48,707 nucleotides of DNA from an uncultured Eubacteriales bacterium (GCA_902492005.1 CABUJV010000014.1:1-48707); one strand, 5' to 3'. Numbered from the stretch's first letter, positions 1-7,814 are shown. Notes: generated from the letters alone by a model not told the origin. Numbers and translations are program-made.

Positions 1-2
1 AA

Positions 3-149
3 GTCCAGATTTATGAGGAACGGCAGCCCAACGGTCAGTGGCTCAAGTCCATCAAGTTCAAGCTCCCAATCATTGCGGAAGATATGAGCTTGAGTTTGGA
101 CAACGATGCACATATTGAGACGGTCTGCCGGCTGGAGCGCCGCGGTTGA
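3..149 (+). CDS. C-terminal fragment of an unidentified protein
   Basis: An open frame enters from the left edge and stops with TGA at 147-149, giving the last 48 residues. The tail reads KFKLPIIAEDMSLSLDNDAH followed by IETVCRLERRG. I do not recognise the family. An HIETV-type ending occurs at the C-terminus of some RlmD-like rRNA methyltransferases, but the preceding residues do not match what I expect there. Codon use is less GC-rich than in the next genes. The start and most of the gene lie outside the window, and no terminator is visible before the next gene. Confidence 0.6.
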   Translation, partial: VQIYEERQPNGQWLKSIKFKLPIIAEDMSLSLDNDAHIETVCRLERRG

Positions 150-235
150 TCTTCCTGTCCTATTCTGCACCCGGCGCTCATACATGACCATCCTCTGCGG
201 GCGGTGCGTCCGCATCTGTGGAAAGGAGCTTTACG

Positions 236-634
236 ATGGCACAAAACACAGAAATGGCCCTTTTTTACGCCCCTGACCCCGCCGATCCCGCTATTTTGAC
301 GGCGAAGAGCGTCTTTTTCCGTATGAAGGTGCGTCTGCGCCCGGTCTCCCCCGAACAGCTCCACCAGACGGTAGGGCATCTGGCCGGCCTCAAGGACTGT
401 CCCGCCCGGGAGGCCCCCGACCCCCGCCCCGCGGTGGACCAGCCGGTGCTGGTGCTCTGCGGCTTTTCTGCCTCCCGGCTGGATACCCTGCTGAAACATC
501 TGCGGCAGGCCCAGGTCCGCTTTCCCTATAAGGCGGTGCTCACCGCCACCAACCGGGACTGGCCGCTGTGCGACCTGTTCCGGGAGCTGGTGGAGGAGCA
601 CCGCCAGATGAGCGGCCAGGGCCCGGAGGGCTGA
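236..634 (+). CDS. DUF3783 family protein
   Basis: A protein of 132 residues. The C-terminal half reads LVLCGFSASRLDTLLKHLR, then PYKAVLTATNRDW and a LFRELVEEH end. That matches the DUF3783 pattern of a 'GF' strand, a leucine helix, 'K-A-V-L-T-x-T-N' and a final acidic helix. The function of this family is unknown. I chose ATG 236 because AAGGAG lies 7 bases upstream; an in-frame GTG at 218 would start inside the region that carries the ribosome binding site. The N-terminal half gives no recognisable motif. It reads in the same direction as the ThrE pair but about 100 bases separate them, so co-transcription is possible but not shown. Confidence 0.75.
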   Translation: MAQNTEMALFYAPDPADPAILTAKSVFFRMKVRLRPVSPEQLHQTVGHLAGLKDCPAREAPDPRPAVDQPVLVLCGFSASRLDTLLKHLRQAQVRFPYKAVLTATNRDWPLCDLFRELVEEHRQMSGQGPEG

Positions 635-737
635 TCCCTGGTATTTCCTGTGGAAATCGCTTGCATCCCGCCGGAAAAGGCGGTATCATGGCTTGGCGCC
701 GGATGTCAGGCCCGCTGGGAAGGAGGGCAGGGGCCCT

Positions 738-1508
738 TTGGATTACGACAAGCTGCTCACCCTGACCGGGGAGCTGGGCTACCGCCTGATGATGAGCGGG
801 GCGGAGATCTACCGGGTGGAGGAGTCCATCCGCTACTTGCTGGGTGCCTACGGCGTGGATACCGGCGAGGTGTTCGCCATCCCTAACTGTCTGATTGTCA
901 GTCTGCGCGCCCCGGGGCAGCGGCCCCTCACCGTGGTCCGCCGCATCCCCGGCCACGGCACCGATATCTACCGCATGGAGGCCCTCAACGACCTGTGCCG
1001 CCGCCTGTGCCAGGAGGTCCCCGATCTGGACGAGGCCTGGGGCCGGCTGGACCGAGTCCTGGCCGACCGCACCCAATTCCCCATCGCCGGGCAGCTTTTC
1101 GGCTACGCCCTAGGCGCCGCCCCCTTCTGCCTCTTCTTCGGAGGCACCCTGCGGGACGCCCTGTGCGGCGGCCTGTGCGGACTGGCCGTCGGGAGCTGCC
1201 TGCTGTTCATGGCCCGGCTGGGCACCAACCCGTTTTTCAAGACGATCGCCGGCGGCTTTGTCTGCGCCCTGTTGGCGGTGGCGCTCACCGTAGCCGGCCT
1301 GGGCCAGCACGCCAGCCTCATCATCACCGGCGGCATCATGACCCTGGTTCCCGGCATCGTTATCACCAACTTTATGCGGGACATCATGGCCGGGGACCTG
1401 ATCTCCGGTCTCGTCAAGCTGGCCGAGGCCCTGCTGACCGCCACAGGCATCGCCCTGGGCACCGGCCTGGCCCTGGCCCTGACCCGGCTGATCTGGGGGG
1501 TGGTGTAG
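738..1508 (+). CDS. Threonine/serine exporter-like subunit, ThrE N-terminal domain (DUF1212)
   Basis: About 256 residues. The soluble N-terminal half carries the ThrE signature (a GYRLMMSGAEIYRVEESI block, then AIPNCLIVSL), and at least four hydrophobic segments follow from about residue 120. In ThrE-type exporters this half joins a second short subunit to export threonine and serine; here the two are separate genes. Start: TTG at 738 has AGGAGG 11 bases upstream. An upstream in-frame TTG at 693 has no good ribosome binding site and would add 15 residues that look unlike the family. The stop codon abuts the start of the next gene, so the two are translationally coupled. Substrate is inferred from the family only. 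Confidence 0.85.
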   Translation: MDYDKLLTLTGELGYRLMMSGAEIYRVEESIRYLLGAYGVDTGEVFAIPNCLIVSLRAPGQRPLTVVRRIPGHGTDIYRMEALNDLCRRLCQEVPDLDEAWGRLDRVLADRTQFPIAGQLFGYALGAAPFCLFFGGTLRDALCGGLCGLAVGSCLLFMARLGTNPFFKTIAGGFVCALLAVALTVAGLGQHASLIITGGIMTLVPGIVITNFMRDIMAGDLISGLVKLAEALLTATGIALGTGLALALTRLIWGVV

Positions 1509-1970
1509 ATGGGCCTTTCCGACTACCTGGTCCCCTGCCTGTCGGCCTTCGCCGCCTGTCTGGGGTTCTGTATCATTTTCAACATCCGGGCCCCCGGTAT
1601 GGTCATCTGCTCCATCGGCGGGGGGCTGTCCTGGCTGGTCTACCTGCTGGTGGGCCCGCTGACGGGCTATAGCGATCTGCTCCAGTCCTTCTGGGCGGCC
1701 GTGTTCCTCTCCGCGTATTCCGAGGGGATGGCCCGGGTGCGCAAGTGCCCGGTGACCGGCTACCTGCTGGTGGCCTTCCTGCCCCTGGTCCCCGGCGGCG
1801 GCATCTACAGCACCATGGAGCACGCCCTCAACGGAGACAGCGACCTGTTTCTCTCCACCGGTGCCCACACCCTGGGCGTGGCCGGAGCCCTGGCGGTGGG
1901 CATCCTGATGGTGTCCTCCCTGGTCCGGATGTACTCCGCCCTGCGCCGCCGCCGGCGGCCCAACCTGTGA
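1509..1970 (+). CDS. Threonine/serine exporter-like subunit, ThrE C-terminal domain
   Basis: A 153-residue membrane protein with about five hydrophobic segments, and the block FLPLVPGGGIYSTMEHAL near residues 90-107 that is typical of the ThrE_2 family. It begins at the base directly after the TAG of the preceding ThrE-like gene; the G-rich stretch at the end of that gene serves as its ribosome binding site. The pair forms a two-component version of the single-chain ThrE of actinobacteria. This arrangement is common in Firmicutes. Transport of threonine or serine is inferred from the family and not visible in the sequence. Confidence 0.85.
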   Translation: MGLSDYLVPCLSAFAACLGFCIIFNIRAPGMVICSIGGGLSWLVYLLVGPLTGYSDLLQSFWAAVFLSAYSEGMARVRKCPVTGYLLVAFLPLVPGGGIYSTMEHALNGDSDLFLSTGAHTLGVAGALAVGILMVSSLVRMYSALRRRRRPNL

Positions 1971-1989
1971 GATAAAGTGAGGGTCCCAT

Positions 1990-2688
1990 ATGCCCCGTTA
2001 CGACTACGTTTTGCTGGACGCGGACAACACCCTGTTCGACTTCGACCTGGCCGAGCACAAGGCCCTGGGCCTCACCCTGACCGGCCACGGCATTCCCTTT
2101 ACGCCGGAGGCCGAGCAGACCTATATCGACATCAACACCGCTCTTTGGTCCAAATTCGACTGCGGGGAGATCTCCCAGGGGGAACTGGTGGTGGAGCGGT
2201 TCGCCTCCTTCCTGCGGGCCGTCGGCCGGGCGGGCGACCCGGCGAAGCTCAACCGGTATTACCTCTCCCGCCTGGGAGAGCAGGGTGACCTGCTCCCGGG
2301 GGCGGAGGCTCTGTGCCGGGCTCTGGCCGCCCGCTGCACCCTGGCCATCATCACCAACGGCGTCTCTTCGGCCCAGCGGGGCCGCTTTGCCCGCAGTCCC
2401 ATTCAGGACTGCATCTCCCACCTTTTTATTTCCGAGGAAATCGGATTCCAGAAGCCCCGGCGGGAGTTTTTCGACGCGGTGCTCCAGGATATGGGCATTT
2501 CCGACCCGAGCCGCGCCGTGGTGGTGGGCGACACCCTGGGCTCCGACATCCTGGGGGCCAAGAACGCCGGCCTGGACGCCGTCTGGTATAACCCCAAGGG
2601 CCGCCCCGCCCGCCCCGACCTGTCCCCGGTGCTGGTTGCGGCAAGTTTCGACCAGGTCGAAGCCTTTATCCTGAACCGGGGCGTCTAA
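1990..2688 (+). CDS. HAD hydrolase, YjjG/YfnB-type pyrimidine nucleotidase
   Basis: A 232-residue HAD-superfamily phosphatase. Motif I is DADNTLF with the nucleophile at Asp10 and the acid/base at Asp12. Motif II is AIITNG near residue 120, the motif III lysine is in FQKPRREFF, and motif IV is VVGDTLGSD. The helical cap and overall length fit the YjjG/YfnB group, which dephosphorylates non-canonical pyrimidine nucleotides to clean the nucleotide pool. ATG 1990 follows a GAGGG site. It lies 19 bases after the ThrE pair and may be part of the same operon. The exact substrate cannot be read from sequence. Confidence 0.85.
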   Translation: MPRYDYVLLDADNTLFDFDLAEHKALGLTLTGHGIPFTPEAEQTYIDINTALWSKFDCGEISQGELVVERFASFLRAVGRAGDPAKLNRYYLSRLGEQGDLLPGAEALCRALAARCTLAIITNGVSSAQRGRFARSPIQDCISHLFISEEIGFQKPRREFFDAVLQDMGISDPSRAVVVGDTLGSDILGAKNAGLDAVWYNPKGRPARPDLSPVLVAASFDQVEAFILNRGV

Positions 2689-2718
2689 GCCCTAGAATAC
2701 CGAAAGGGGGCGGGGCCC

Positions 2719-3633
2719 ATGCCTGCCGGCCTGGACCAGAAACCAGAGATCAAACAACCTCCATCCAAGGGCAGGCGGCTGTGGCCGGTTCTGCTGTTAT
2801 GCTGCGGCCTAGCTGCGGCCCTGTGCCTGTGGGCCGTTGCCAGTGTGCGGCAGTCGGCCGCCGGACCTATTCCGGCCCCTCCGCCCGTGCCGGAGATGCC
2901 GCCTGCGCCGGAAGCCCCGCTTCCCACCGAGTCCCCGCAGGAGACCGCACCGGCCGCGCCGCTCTACGATTTTTCCCAGCCCGCGCCGGAGGGCGGCGAG
3001 GCGGAGGAGGACTACTTCTCCGACGCCGTCTTTCTGGGAGACTCCCGTACCGACGGGCTGCGTCTGTACAGCGGCATCCGGCCCGGCGGCGTGATCTACC
3101 ACAACGGCCTGATGGTCTTTGAGGCCGCCGACCGGGAAAACAAGTGCATCAAGGGGGCCGACGGGCAGAAGCACGCGGTGCTGGAGCTTCTGGAGCAGAA
3201 CGCGTACGCCAAGGTGTACGTCATGTTCGGCGTCAACGAGCTGGGCTACGGCGACGACCAGGCGTTCTACGACACCTACGGCCAGTTCCTGGACCAGATC
3301 CGCCAGCTCCAGCCCGACGCCGTGCTCTACCTCCAGTCCATTATCCCGGTCAATGAAGAGGTGGCCAAGAAATACGACGGCCGGGCCTACGTCACCAACG
3401 CCAAGATCACCGAGTACAACACCCTGCTCCGGCAGCTGGCCGAGGAGAAGCAGGTGGTCTATCTGGACCTGGCCTCCGCCCTGTCGGGGGAGGATGGCGC
3501 ACTTCCCGCCGAAGGCACCACCGACGGGGTCCACTTCCGCAAGGCGTGGTATCAAAAGTGGTACGCCTACCTGCGCGCCCACACCGTGGACGCGGAGACC
3601 TATTTTGGGAGCCTGCCGGACCCGGCATCCTGA
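2719..3633 (+). CDS. Membrane-anchored SGNH/GDSL-type hydrolase
   Basis: A 304-residue protein: short cytoplasmic N-terminus, one membrane segment at about residues 22-40 (PVLLLCCGLAAALCLWAV), a proline-rich linker to about residue 90, then an SGNH domain. Catalytic blocks are FLGDSRTDG (Ser109), GVNELG as the Asn block, and TDGVHF (Asp269, His272). Such extracytoplasmic esterases remove or transfer acyl groups on cell-surface polymers. The ribosome binding site AAAGGGGG precedes ATG 2719. It is followed after 16 bases by a DUF4358 lipoprotein; in related bacteria these two families are commonly found next to an MBOAT O-acyltransferase, which is missing here. Confidence 0.85.
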   Translation: MPAGLDQKPEIKQPPSKGRRLWPVLLLCCGLAAALCLWAVASVRQSAAGPIPAPPPVPEMPPAPEAPLPTESPQETAPAAPLYDFSQPAPEGGEAEEDYFSDAVFLGDSRTDGLRLYSGIRPGGVIYHNGLMVFEAADRENKCIKGADGQKHAVLELLEQNAYAKVYVMFGVNELGYGDDQAFYDTYGQFLDQIRQLQPDAVLYLQSIIPVNEEVAKKYDGRAYVTNAKITEYNTLLRQLAEEKQVVYLDLASALSGEDGALPAEGTTDGVHFRKAWYQKWYAYLRAHTVDAETYFGSLPDPAS

Positions 3634-3649
3634 AAGGAGCTTGTTTGCC

Positions 3650-4123
3650 ATGAGAAAGAGAACGATGGTCTGCCTGCTGGCGCTGTGCGCCGCCCTGCTG
3701 TCCAGCTGCGGGGGCCGGCCGGCGGAGGCCAAGGCCTACGACCCCGCCGCTGCGGCCCAGGCCCTGCTGGACGCCAAGGTCTTTGACCAGGAGCTGGAGG
3801 CTCTGGACGCCGGCCTGGCGGGGCCCTATCTGGGCCTGTCCGCCGAGCCGGAGGAGGCCGTGGTCTACACCTCCCTGGAGGGGGGCTACGAAGAGCTGGC
3901 GGTGCTGCGGATGGCCGATGCGGACGCCGCCGCGGCCGCGCTGGAGGCCGTCCAGGCCCATGTGTCTGACCGGCGGGAGAGCGAGGCCGAGACCCAGTAC
4001 AAGCCGGAGGACCTGCCCAAGCTGGAGAAGGCTCTGACTGAGCAGGCGGGGAACACCGTGCTGCTGGTGGTGTGCGCCGACTATGACGCCGCCCGGGCGG
4101 CGTTGGACGCGCTGGGCTCTTGA
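3650..4123 (+). CDS. DUF4358 family lipoprotein
   Basis: A 157-residue exported lipoprotein. The N-terminus is a signal peptide (MRKRTMVCLLALCAALLSSC) whose lipobox LLSSC puts the lipidated cysteine at residue 20. The mature part is small, alpha/beta-like, and shows the DUF4358 features VVYTSLEGGYEELAVLRM and a helix rich in alanine and aspartate. Its function is unknown; it usually accompanies an SGNH hydrolase and an acyltransferase, suggesting a structural or accessory role in surface-polymer acylation. ATG 3650 has AAAGGAG upstream. The coding frame stays open for more than 500 bases upstream through the SGNH gene, but that extension is only a shadow. Confidence 0.8.
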   Translation: MRKRTMVCLLALCAALLSSCGGRPAEAKAYDPAAAAQALLDAKVFDQELEALDAGLAGPYLGLSAEPEEAVVYTSLEGGYEELAVLRMADADAAAAALEAVQAHVSDRRESEAETQYKPEDLPKLEKALTEQAGNTVLLVVCADYDAARAALDALGS

Positions 4124-4140
4124 CCGCATCACAGAGGAAA

Positions 4141-4185
4141 AAGCCTGGGGCTCCGGACACAAGTCCGGAGCCCCAGGCTTTCTTT
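4141..4185. terminator. Bidirectional intrinsic terminator
   Basis: A perfect 18-bp stem (4141-4158 with 4163-4180) and an ACAA loop. On the + strand TTTCTTT follows; on the - strand a run of five T follows. It lies exactly between two convergent units, the DUF4358 gene and obgE, and would end both. Confidence 0.93.
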
Positions 4186-5461
4186 ACCGCTGATACTCGA
4201 ACTCCAGGTTGTAGAGGGACACGGTATCCCCGTCCTGAATGCCCATGGCCTCCAACCGGTCGAAGAGGCCGGACTCCCGGAGCATCCGGTCGAACCAGTT
4301 CCGGGACTCGTAGTCCCCGAAGTTGACATTGGCCATCAGCCGCTGGAGCCAGGGCCCGTCCACAATCCAGGTGTCGTCCTCGTGGACAATGTGGACCTCC
4401 CCGGTGGTGTCGATCTCCGGCGGGGCGGGCACGTAGTCCGGCTCGTAGACGGCGATGGGGGGCAGGCTCTCCAGCTCCCGGGCGGCGGCGAAGACCAGTT
4501 CCCGCACCCCCTGGCTGGTGGCGGCGGAGAGCTCAAAGAAGGGCATCCCCCGGGCCTCCACGTGGGCGCGCAGCCGGTCCACCAGCGCTCGGTCCCCGGC
4601 GATGTCGGCCTTGTTGCCCGCCACCAGCATCCGGCGGGAGGCCAGCGCGGGGCTGTACTGCCGGAGTTCCTCGTTGATGGTCTCAAAATCGGCCACCGGG
4701 TCCCGGCCCTCGCTGCCCGACACGTCCACGATGTGGATGAGCAGGCGGCAGCGGTCGATGTGCCGCAAAAAGTCGTGACCCAGCCCGGCCCCCTCGTGGG
4801 CCCCCTCGATGATGCCGGGGATGTCGGCCATGACAAAGGAGACCCCCTCCTCTACATAGACCACGCCCAGGTTGGGGAACAGGGTGGTGAAGTGGTAGTC
4901 GGCGATCCTGGGCCGGGCCTTGGACACCACGGAGAGCAGAGTAGACTTGCCCACATTGGGGAAGCCCACCAGCCCCACGTCGGCCAGCAGCTTGAGCTCC
5001 AGCACTACCTGGCGCTCCTGACCGGGGAGCCCGGCCTTGGCAAACCGAGGTACCTGGCGGGTGGGGGTGGCGAAGTGCTTGTTGCCCCAGCCGCCGTTGC
5101 CTCCCCGGGCCAGCACGAAGGGCTGGGCAGAGGACATGTCGCAGATGATCTGATTGGTATCGGCGTCCCGCACCACGGTGCCCAGGGGCACCTTGATGAC
5201 CAGGTCCTGCCCGTCCTTGCCCGAGCAGCGCTTGCCCTGGCCGTCCATGCCGTTGCCCGCAGCGTATTTGCGCTTGTAGCGGAAGTCCATCAGGGTGGAC
5301 ATATGGCTGTCCACCTGAAGCAGGATGTCTCCTCCCCGGCCTCCGTCGCCGCCGTCGGGCCCGCCGGCGGCGACATACTTCTCCCGGTGGAAGGCCACGG
5401 CCCCGTTGCCGCCGTTGCCGGCCTTAACGGTGATTTTGGCGGTATCCACAAATGCTGGCAT
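4184..5461 (-). CDS. obgE: Obg family GTPase
   Basis: A 425-residue GTPase that binds the 50S subunit and acts in ribosome assembly and stress control. Order: glycine-rich Obg fold (GNGGNGAVAF, GGPDGGDGGRGGD), then the G domain with G1 GFPNVGKST near residue 165, G3 DIPGI, G4 NKAD, and a C-terminal OCT domain ending near LYNLEFEYQR. The start is ATG 5461, with AAGGAGG ending 7 bases before; a GTG 9 bases further upstream overlaps that ribosome binding site and is unlikely. It is the last gene of rplU-prp-rpmA-obgE, but a hairpin in front of it may reduce its transcription relative to the ribosomal proteins. Confidence 0.97.
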   Translation of the reverse strand: MPAFVDTAKITVKAGNGGNGAVAFHREKYVAAGGPDGGDGGRGGDILLQVDSHMSTLMDFRYKRKYAAGNGMDGQGKRCSGKDGQDLVIKVPLGTVVRDADTNQIICDMSSAQPFVLARGGNGGWGNKHFATPTRQVPRFAKAGLPGQERQVVLELKLLADVGLVGFPNVGKSTLLSVVSKARPRIADYHFTTLFPNLGVVYVEEGVSFVMADIPGIIEGAHEGAGLGHDFLRHIDRCRLLIHIVDVSGSEGRDPVADFETINEELRQYSPALASRRMLVAGNKADIAGDRALVDRLRAHVEARGMPFFELSAATSQGVRELVFAAARELESLPPIAVYEPDYVPAPPEIDTTGEVHIVHEDDTWIVDGPWLQRLMANVNFGDYESRNWFDRMLRESGLFDRLEAMGIQDGDTVSLYNLEFEYQR

Positions 5462-5487
5462 TGCCGCCACCTCCTTACATGATATGT

Positions 5488-5530
5488 GTCAAAGAAAGGG
5501 CCCCGAACGACGCGCGTTCGAGGCCCTTAG
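5488..5530 (-). terminator. Intrinsic terminator between rpmA and obgE
   Basis: Stems 5496-5502/5522-5528 (AAGGGCC with GGCCCTT) and 5504-5509/5515-5520 (CGAACG with CGTTCG), followed on the - strand by TTTCTTTG. It sits in the gap between rpmA and obgE, so it probably lowers obgE expression rather than ending the operon completely. Confidence 0.75.
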
Positions 5531-5540
5531 TATGCCCATT

Positions 5541-5828
5541 TTACTGCGCGATCTCCTCAATGATGGAGACCTGCTTGCGGTCCTTGCCCAGCCGCTCGAA
5601 CTTGACCTTGCCGGTCTTGAGGGCGAACAGGGTGTCGTCGCTGCCCCTGCCCACGTTGACGCCGGGATGGATATGGGTGCCGCGCTGGCGCACCAGCACG
5701 TTGCCGGCCAGGACAAACTGGCCGTCGCCCCGCTTCACGCCCAGGCGCTTGGCCTTGGAATCGCGACCGTTGCGGGTGGAGCCCACGCCCTTTTTATGGG
5801 CGAAGAACTGCAGTCCGATATTCAGCAT
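5541..5828 (-). CDS. rpmA: Ribosomal protein L27 (bL27) with cleavable N-terminal extension
   Basis: A 95-residue large-subunit protein near the peptidyl transferase centre. It starts MLNIGLQFFAHKKGVGSTRN. The first nine residues match the Firmicutes extension with the LQFF|A cleavage site recognised by the cysteine protease Prp; the mature protein would begin AHKKG. Gram-negative L27 lacks this extension. The prp gene is immediately upstream in the same operon, only 4 bases away. The rest (KRGDGQFVLAGNVLVRQRGT) is canonical. Confidence 0.97.
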   Translation of the reverse strand: MLNIGLQFFAHKKGVGSTRNGRDSKAKRLGVKRGDGQFVLAGNVLVRQRGTHIHPGVNVGRGSDDTLFALKTGKVKFERLGKDRKQVSIIEEIAQ

Positions 5829-5832
5829 GGTA

Positions 5833-6168
5833 TTACACCTCCATGTCTAAGACGATGATATTTTCGGGGTACTCCTCGTGGAGCTGAACGCAGTAGACCA
5901 TCAGGGCGGTCAGAAGGGTCTGACAGGTGCTCTCGTTGGTCTGTCCCAGCCCGCCGGGGAGCTTGAGGGAGATGGACGCGTCCTTTTCCTTCACCTTGAC
6001 GGCGGCCTCCAGCCCCAGCACGTCGTTGACGGCGCACTCAGTGAGCCGGACGGCGCTGGTGACGGCGGCGCAGAGGACGTCCTCCCCCGGATCGGCCAGC
6101 CCGCTGTGTCCCTGGACGGTGAAGCCCGTCAGGCGGCTGCCCCCGGAATGAAATGTGACTTCGATCAC
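5833..6168 (-). CDS. prp: Ribosomal-processing cysteine protease Prp (YsxB family)
   Basis: A 111-residue protease that trims the N-terminal extension of L27 in Firmicutes. The catalytic pair is visible as His20 in VQGHSGLAD and Cys33 in GEDVLCAAVT; the C-terminal VYCVQLHEEYPENI is also typical. The gene sits between rplU and rpmA, the standard location. The start is the ATG of MIEVTFHSGG. The presence of both the enzyme and the cleavage motif in L27 shows that the processing pathway is intact. Confidence 0.95.
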   Translation of the reverse strand: MIEVTFHSGGSRLTGFTVQGHSGLADPGEDVLCAAVTSAVRLTECAVNDVLGLEAAVKVKEKDASISLKLPGGLGQTNESTCQTLLTALMVYCVQLHEEYPENIIVLDMEV

Positions 6169-6170
6169 AA

Positions 6171-6482
6171 TTAAGCCTCGATCTTGCCGATGGTCACCTT
6201 GGTGTAGGGCTGACGATGGCCCTGACGGCGGCGGTAGCCCTTTTTGGGATTGTACTTGAAGATCATGACCTTCTTGCCCTTGCCGTTCTTCACCACGTTG
6301 GCCTCCACCTTGGCGCCCTCCACCACGGGAGTGCCGAAGGTGGCCTTGTCGCCGTCCACGACGGCCAGAACCTTGTCAAAGGTGACGGCCTCGCCGGCCT
6401 CGGCGTTCAGCTTTTCGATGAAGAGGGTGTCGCCCTCGGCCACCTTATACTGCTTTCCGCCGGTCTCGATGATCGCATGCAT
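6171..6482 (-). CDS. rplU: Ribosomal protein L21 (bL21)
   Basis: A 103-residue large-subunit protein starting MHAIIETGGKQYKVAEGD and ending YTKVTIGKIEA, with the conserved KYNPKKGYRRRQGHRQ block near the C-terminus. ATG 6482 has AAGGAG upstream; an in-frame start 60 bases earlier would lie in the structured leader and is rejected. It is the first gene of the operon with prp, rpmA and obgE, driven by a strong promoter at 6629-6657. Confidence 0.97.
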   Translation of the reverse strand: MHAIIETGGKQYKVAEGDTLFIEKLNAEAGEAVTFDKVLAVVDGDKATFGTPVVEGAKVEANVVKNGKGKKVMIFKYNPKKGYRRRQGHRQPYTKVTIGKIEA

Positions 6483-6622
6483 GTTGTTTTCAACTCCTTC
6501 ATAACGGGCTCGCTGTCGTAGGGGGAAGCGTGACCGCTTCACTTTTTGTCACGCTTTGCACCCTCCGCAGCGGCCAACTGCTCCCGGGTGCGCCGCGCTT
6601 CGTTGTCCCCATTCAAAGCGGC
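6483..6622 (-). promoter_or_regulatory. 5' leader of rplU, candidate L21 leader
   Basis: About 140 bases of untranslated leader separate the promoter from rplU. It contains a 9-bp hairpin (6526-6534 with 6548-6556, AAGCGTGAC with GTCACGCTT) and other GC-rich arms. In Firmicutes, rplU operons often carry an L21 leader through which the protein can control its own mRNA. The position and length fit, but I cannot confirm a match to the known covariance model. Confidence 0.55.
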
Positions 6623-6628
6623 TTTAGC

Positions 6629-6657
6629 ATTATATCAACGAAATATTTAAAAGTCAA
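6629..6657 (-). promoter_or_regulatory. Strong sigma-A promoter of the rplU operon
   Basis: On the - strand: TTGACT (-35, 6652-6657), 17-base spacer, TATAAT (-10, 6629-6634). The -35 box overlaps the end of the upstream metallophosphoesterase gene. Confidence 0.92.
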
Positions 6658-7784
6658 TCACTTTCCGGGATTTTTTCTTCCCTTTCCGGCCCCTTCAGGC
6701 GGCCGAAGTACCACCCGGTGACCCCTTCCTTTTTCACCAGGCGGCCCCGGGAGGTCTCTTCCACGATGGACAGCCGGTCCCCCGGCTCCACCGCCAGGCG
6801 GTAATCGCTGGTATCCTCGCACCAGTCCTGCTCCCCCCGCCTGCGCAGGTATTTGGTCAGCACCGGGAGGGTCCGTCCGGTGGCAGTGTGGCGGCACAGG
6901 GAGAACTCCGCCCCCCGTTCCAGCACCTCCACATTGTGGTCGGTCCAGTGGACGATGACCGGGTCGGCGCTCTCCGCCTGCCGGTCCAGGGCCACTCCCA
7001 CCGGGCAGTCGTCGTAGCTCACCCAGGAAAAGTCCTGGCTGTCCCCCTCCGGGATCACCAGGGCGTTGAGCTGACCGTCGCTTTTGAGGACGCAGCCGCC
7101 GTCGATGCTGATGATCTTCCGCTCCCGATCGATGATGGGGTTGCAGCAGGGGTAATCCGTCCGGTAGAGGGTGACGGGCCAGTGGCCCACCACGCAGTAT
7201 TTGGGAAAAGAATGCCCCTGGCTCATGAAATCGTCGTTCTTCATGCACCGCCAGGCGTCCAGCTCCTCCATGGCCTCGTAGGAGGGCACCCCGCCGTGGA
7301 CAAAAACGAAGTGCCCGGTCTCCAAAATGGTGGGCAGGCCCCGCAGGAACTCCAGCTCAGGCCGGAAGGACTCCAGCAGCCGTTCCCGCAGTCGGGGCAG
7401 GTCCCCCGGGCCCTCCACCCGGATGCCGGCCTCGGCCGCCATCTGCAAAATAAGGGCCCGCTCCTTCCACACGCTGAGGTAAAAACGGTAGAAATCCCGG
7501 CCCAGATCTCCGCCGCCGTAGGCGAAGTCCACAGCCAGGTTGTCACAGTTGCCGCACAGGGCGTACACCCTGTGGGCGGCGGAGAGCTCCATGATGTACC
7601 GCAGGGTGGCCAGACTGTCCGCCCCCTTCTCCACCAGGTCTCCCACCAGCACCAGAATGTCGTCCCCGGCGTAGCCCGCCTTGTCCAGCAGGGCCCGAAA
7701 CCAGGGCAGGTTGCCGTGGATGTCGCTGACGGCTAAAATCCGCCGTCCGGCGGGGAATTCCACCCGCTTGACCACTGCCTTCAT
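6654..7784 (-). CDS. PPP-type metallophosphoesterase with C-terminal SH3-like segment
   Basis: A 376-residue protein. The N-terminal two thirds is a calcineurin-like phosphoesterase, with metal-binding motifs in the order SDIHGN, LVGDLVEKG, LCGNCDN, FVHGGV and VVGHWP, as in serine/threonine protein phosphatases and related bacterial enzymes. The middle IISIDGGCVLK strand closes the fold. The last 50 residues (YRLAVEPGDRLSIVEETS, then VKKEGVTGWYFGRLK) resemble an SH3-like domain, which could bind a partner. The substrate is unknown. Start ATG 7784 is preceded by GAGG; a GTG three codons upstream overlaps that site. A TATAAT at 7815-7820 lies upstream. Confidence 0.85.
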   Translation of the reverse strand: MKAVVKRVEFPAGRRILAVSDIHGNLPWFRALLDKAGYAGDDILVLVGDLVEKGADSLATLRYIMELSAAHRVYALCGNCDNLAVDFAYGGGDLGRDFYRFYLSVWKERALILQMAAEAGIRVEGPGDLPRLRERLLESFRPELEFLRGLPTILETGHFVFVHGGVPSYEAMEELDAWRCMKNDDFMSQGHSFPKYCVVGHWPVTLYRTDYPCCNPIIDRERKIISIDGGCVLKSDGQLNALVIPEGDSQDFSWVSYDDCPVGVALDRQAESADPVIVHWTDHNVEVLERGAEFSLCRHTATGRTLPVLTKYLRRRGEQDWCEDTSDYRLAVEPGDRLSIVEETSRGRLVKKEGVTGWYFGRLKGPEREEKIPESD

Positions 7785-7814
7785 GGACTTCACCTCAAAA
7801 CAGGATAATAATGT

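Noticed and set aside
4382..5482. A 366-codon + strand frame opposite obgE
   Set aside because: No domain, and obgE is clear on the other strand.
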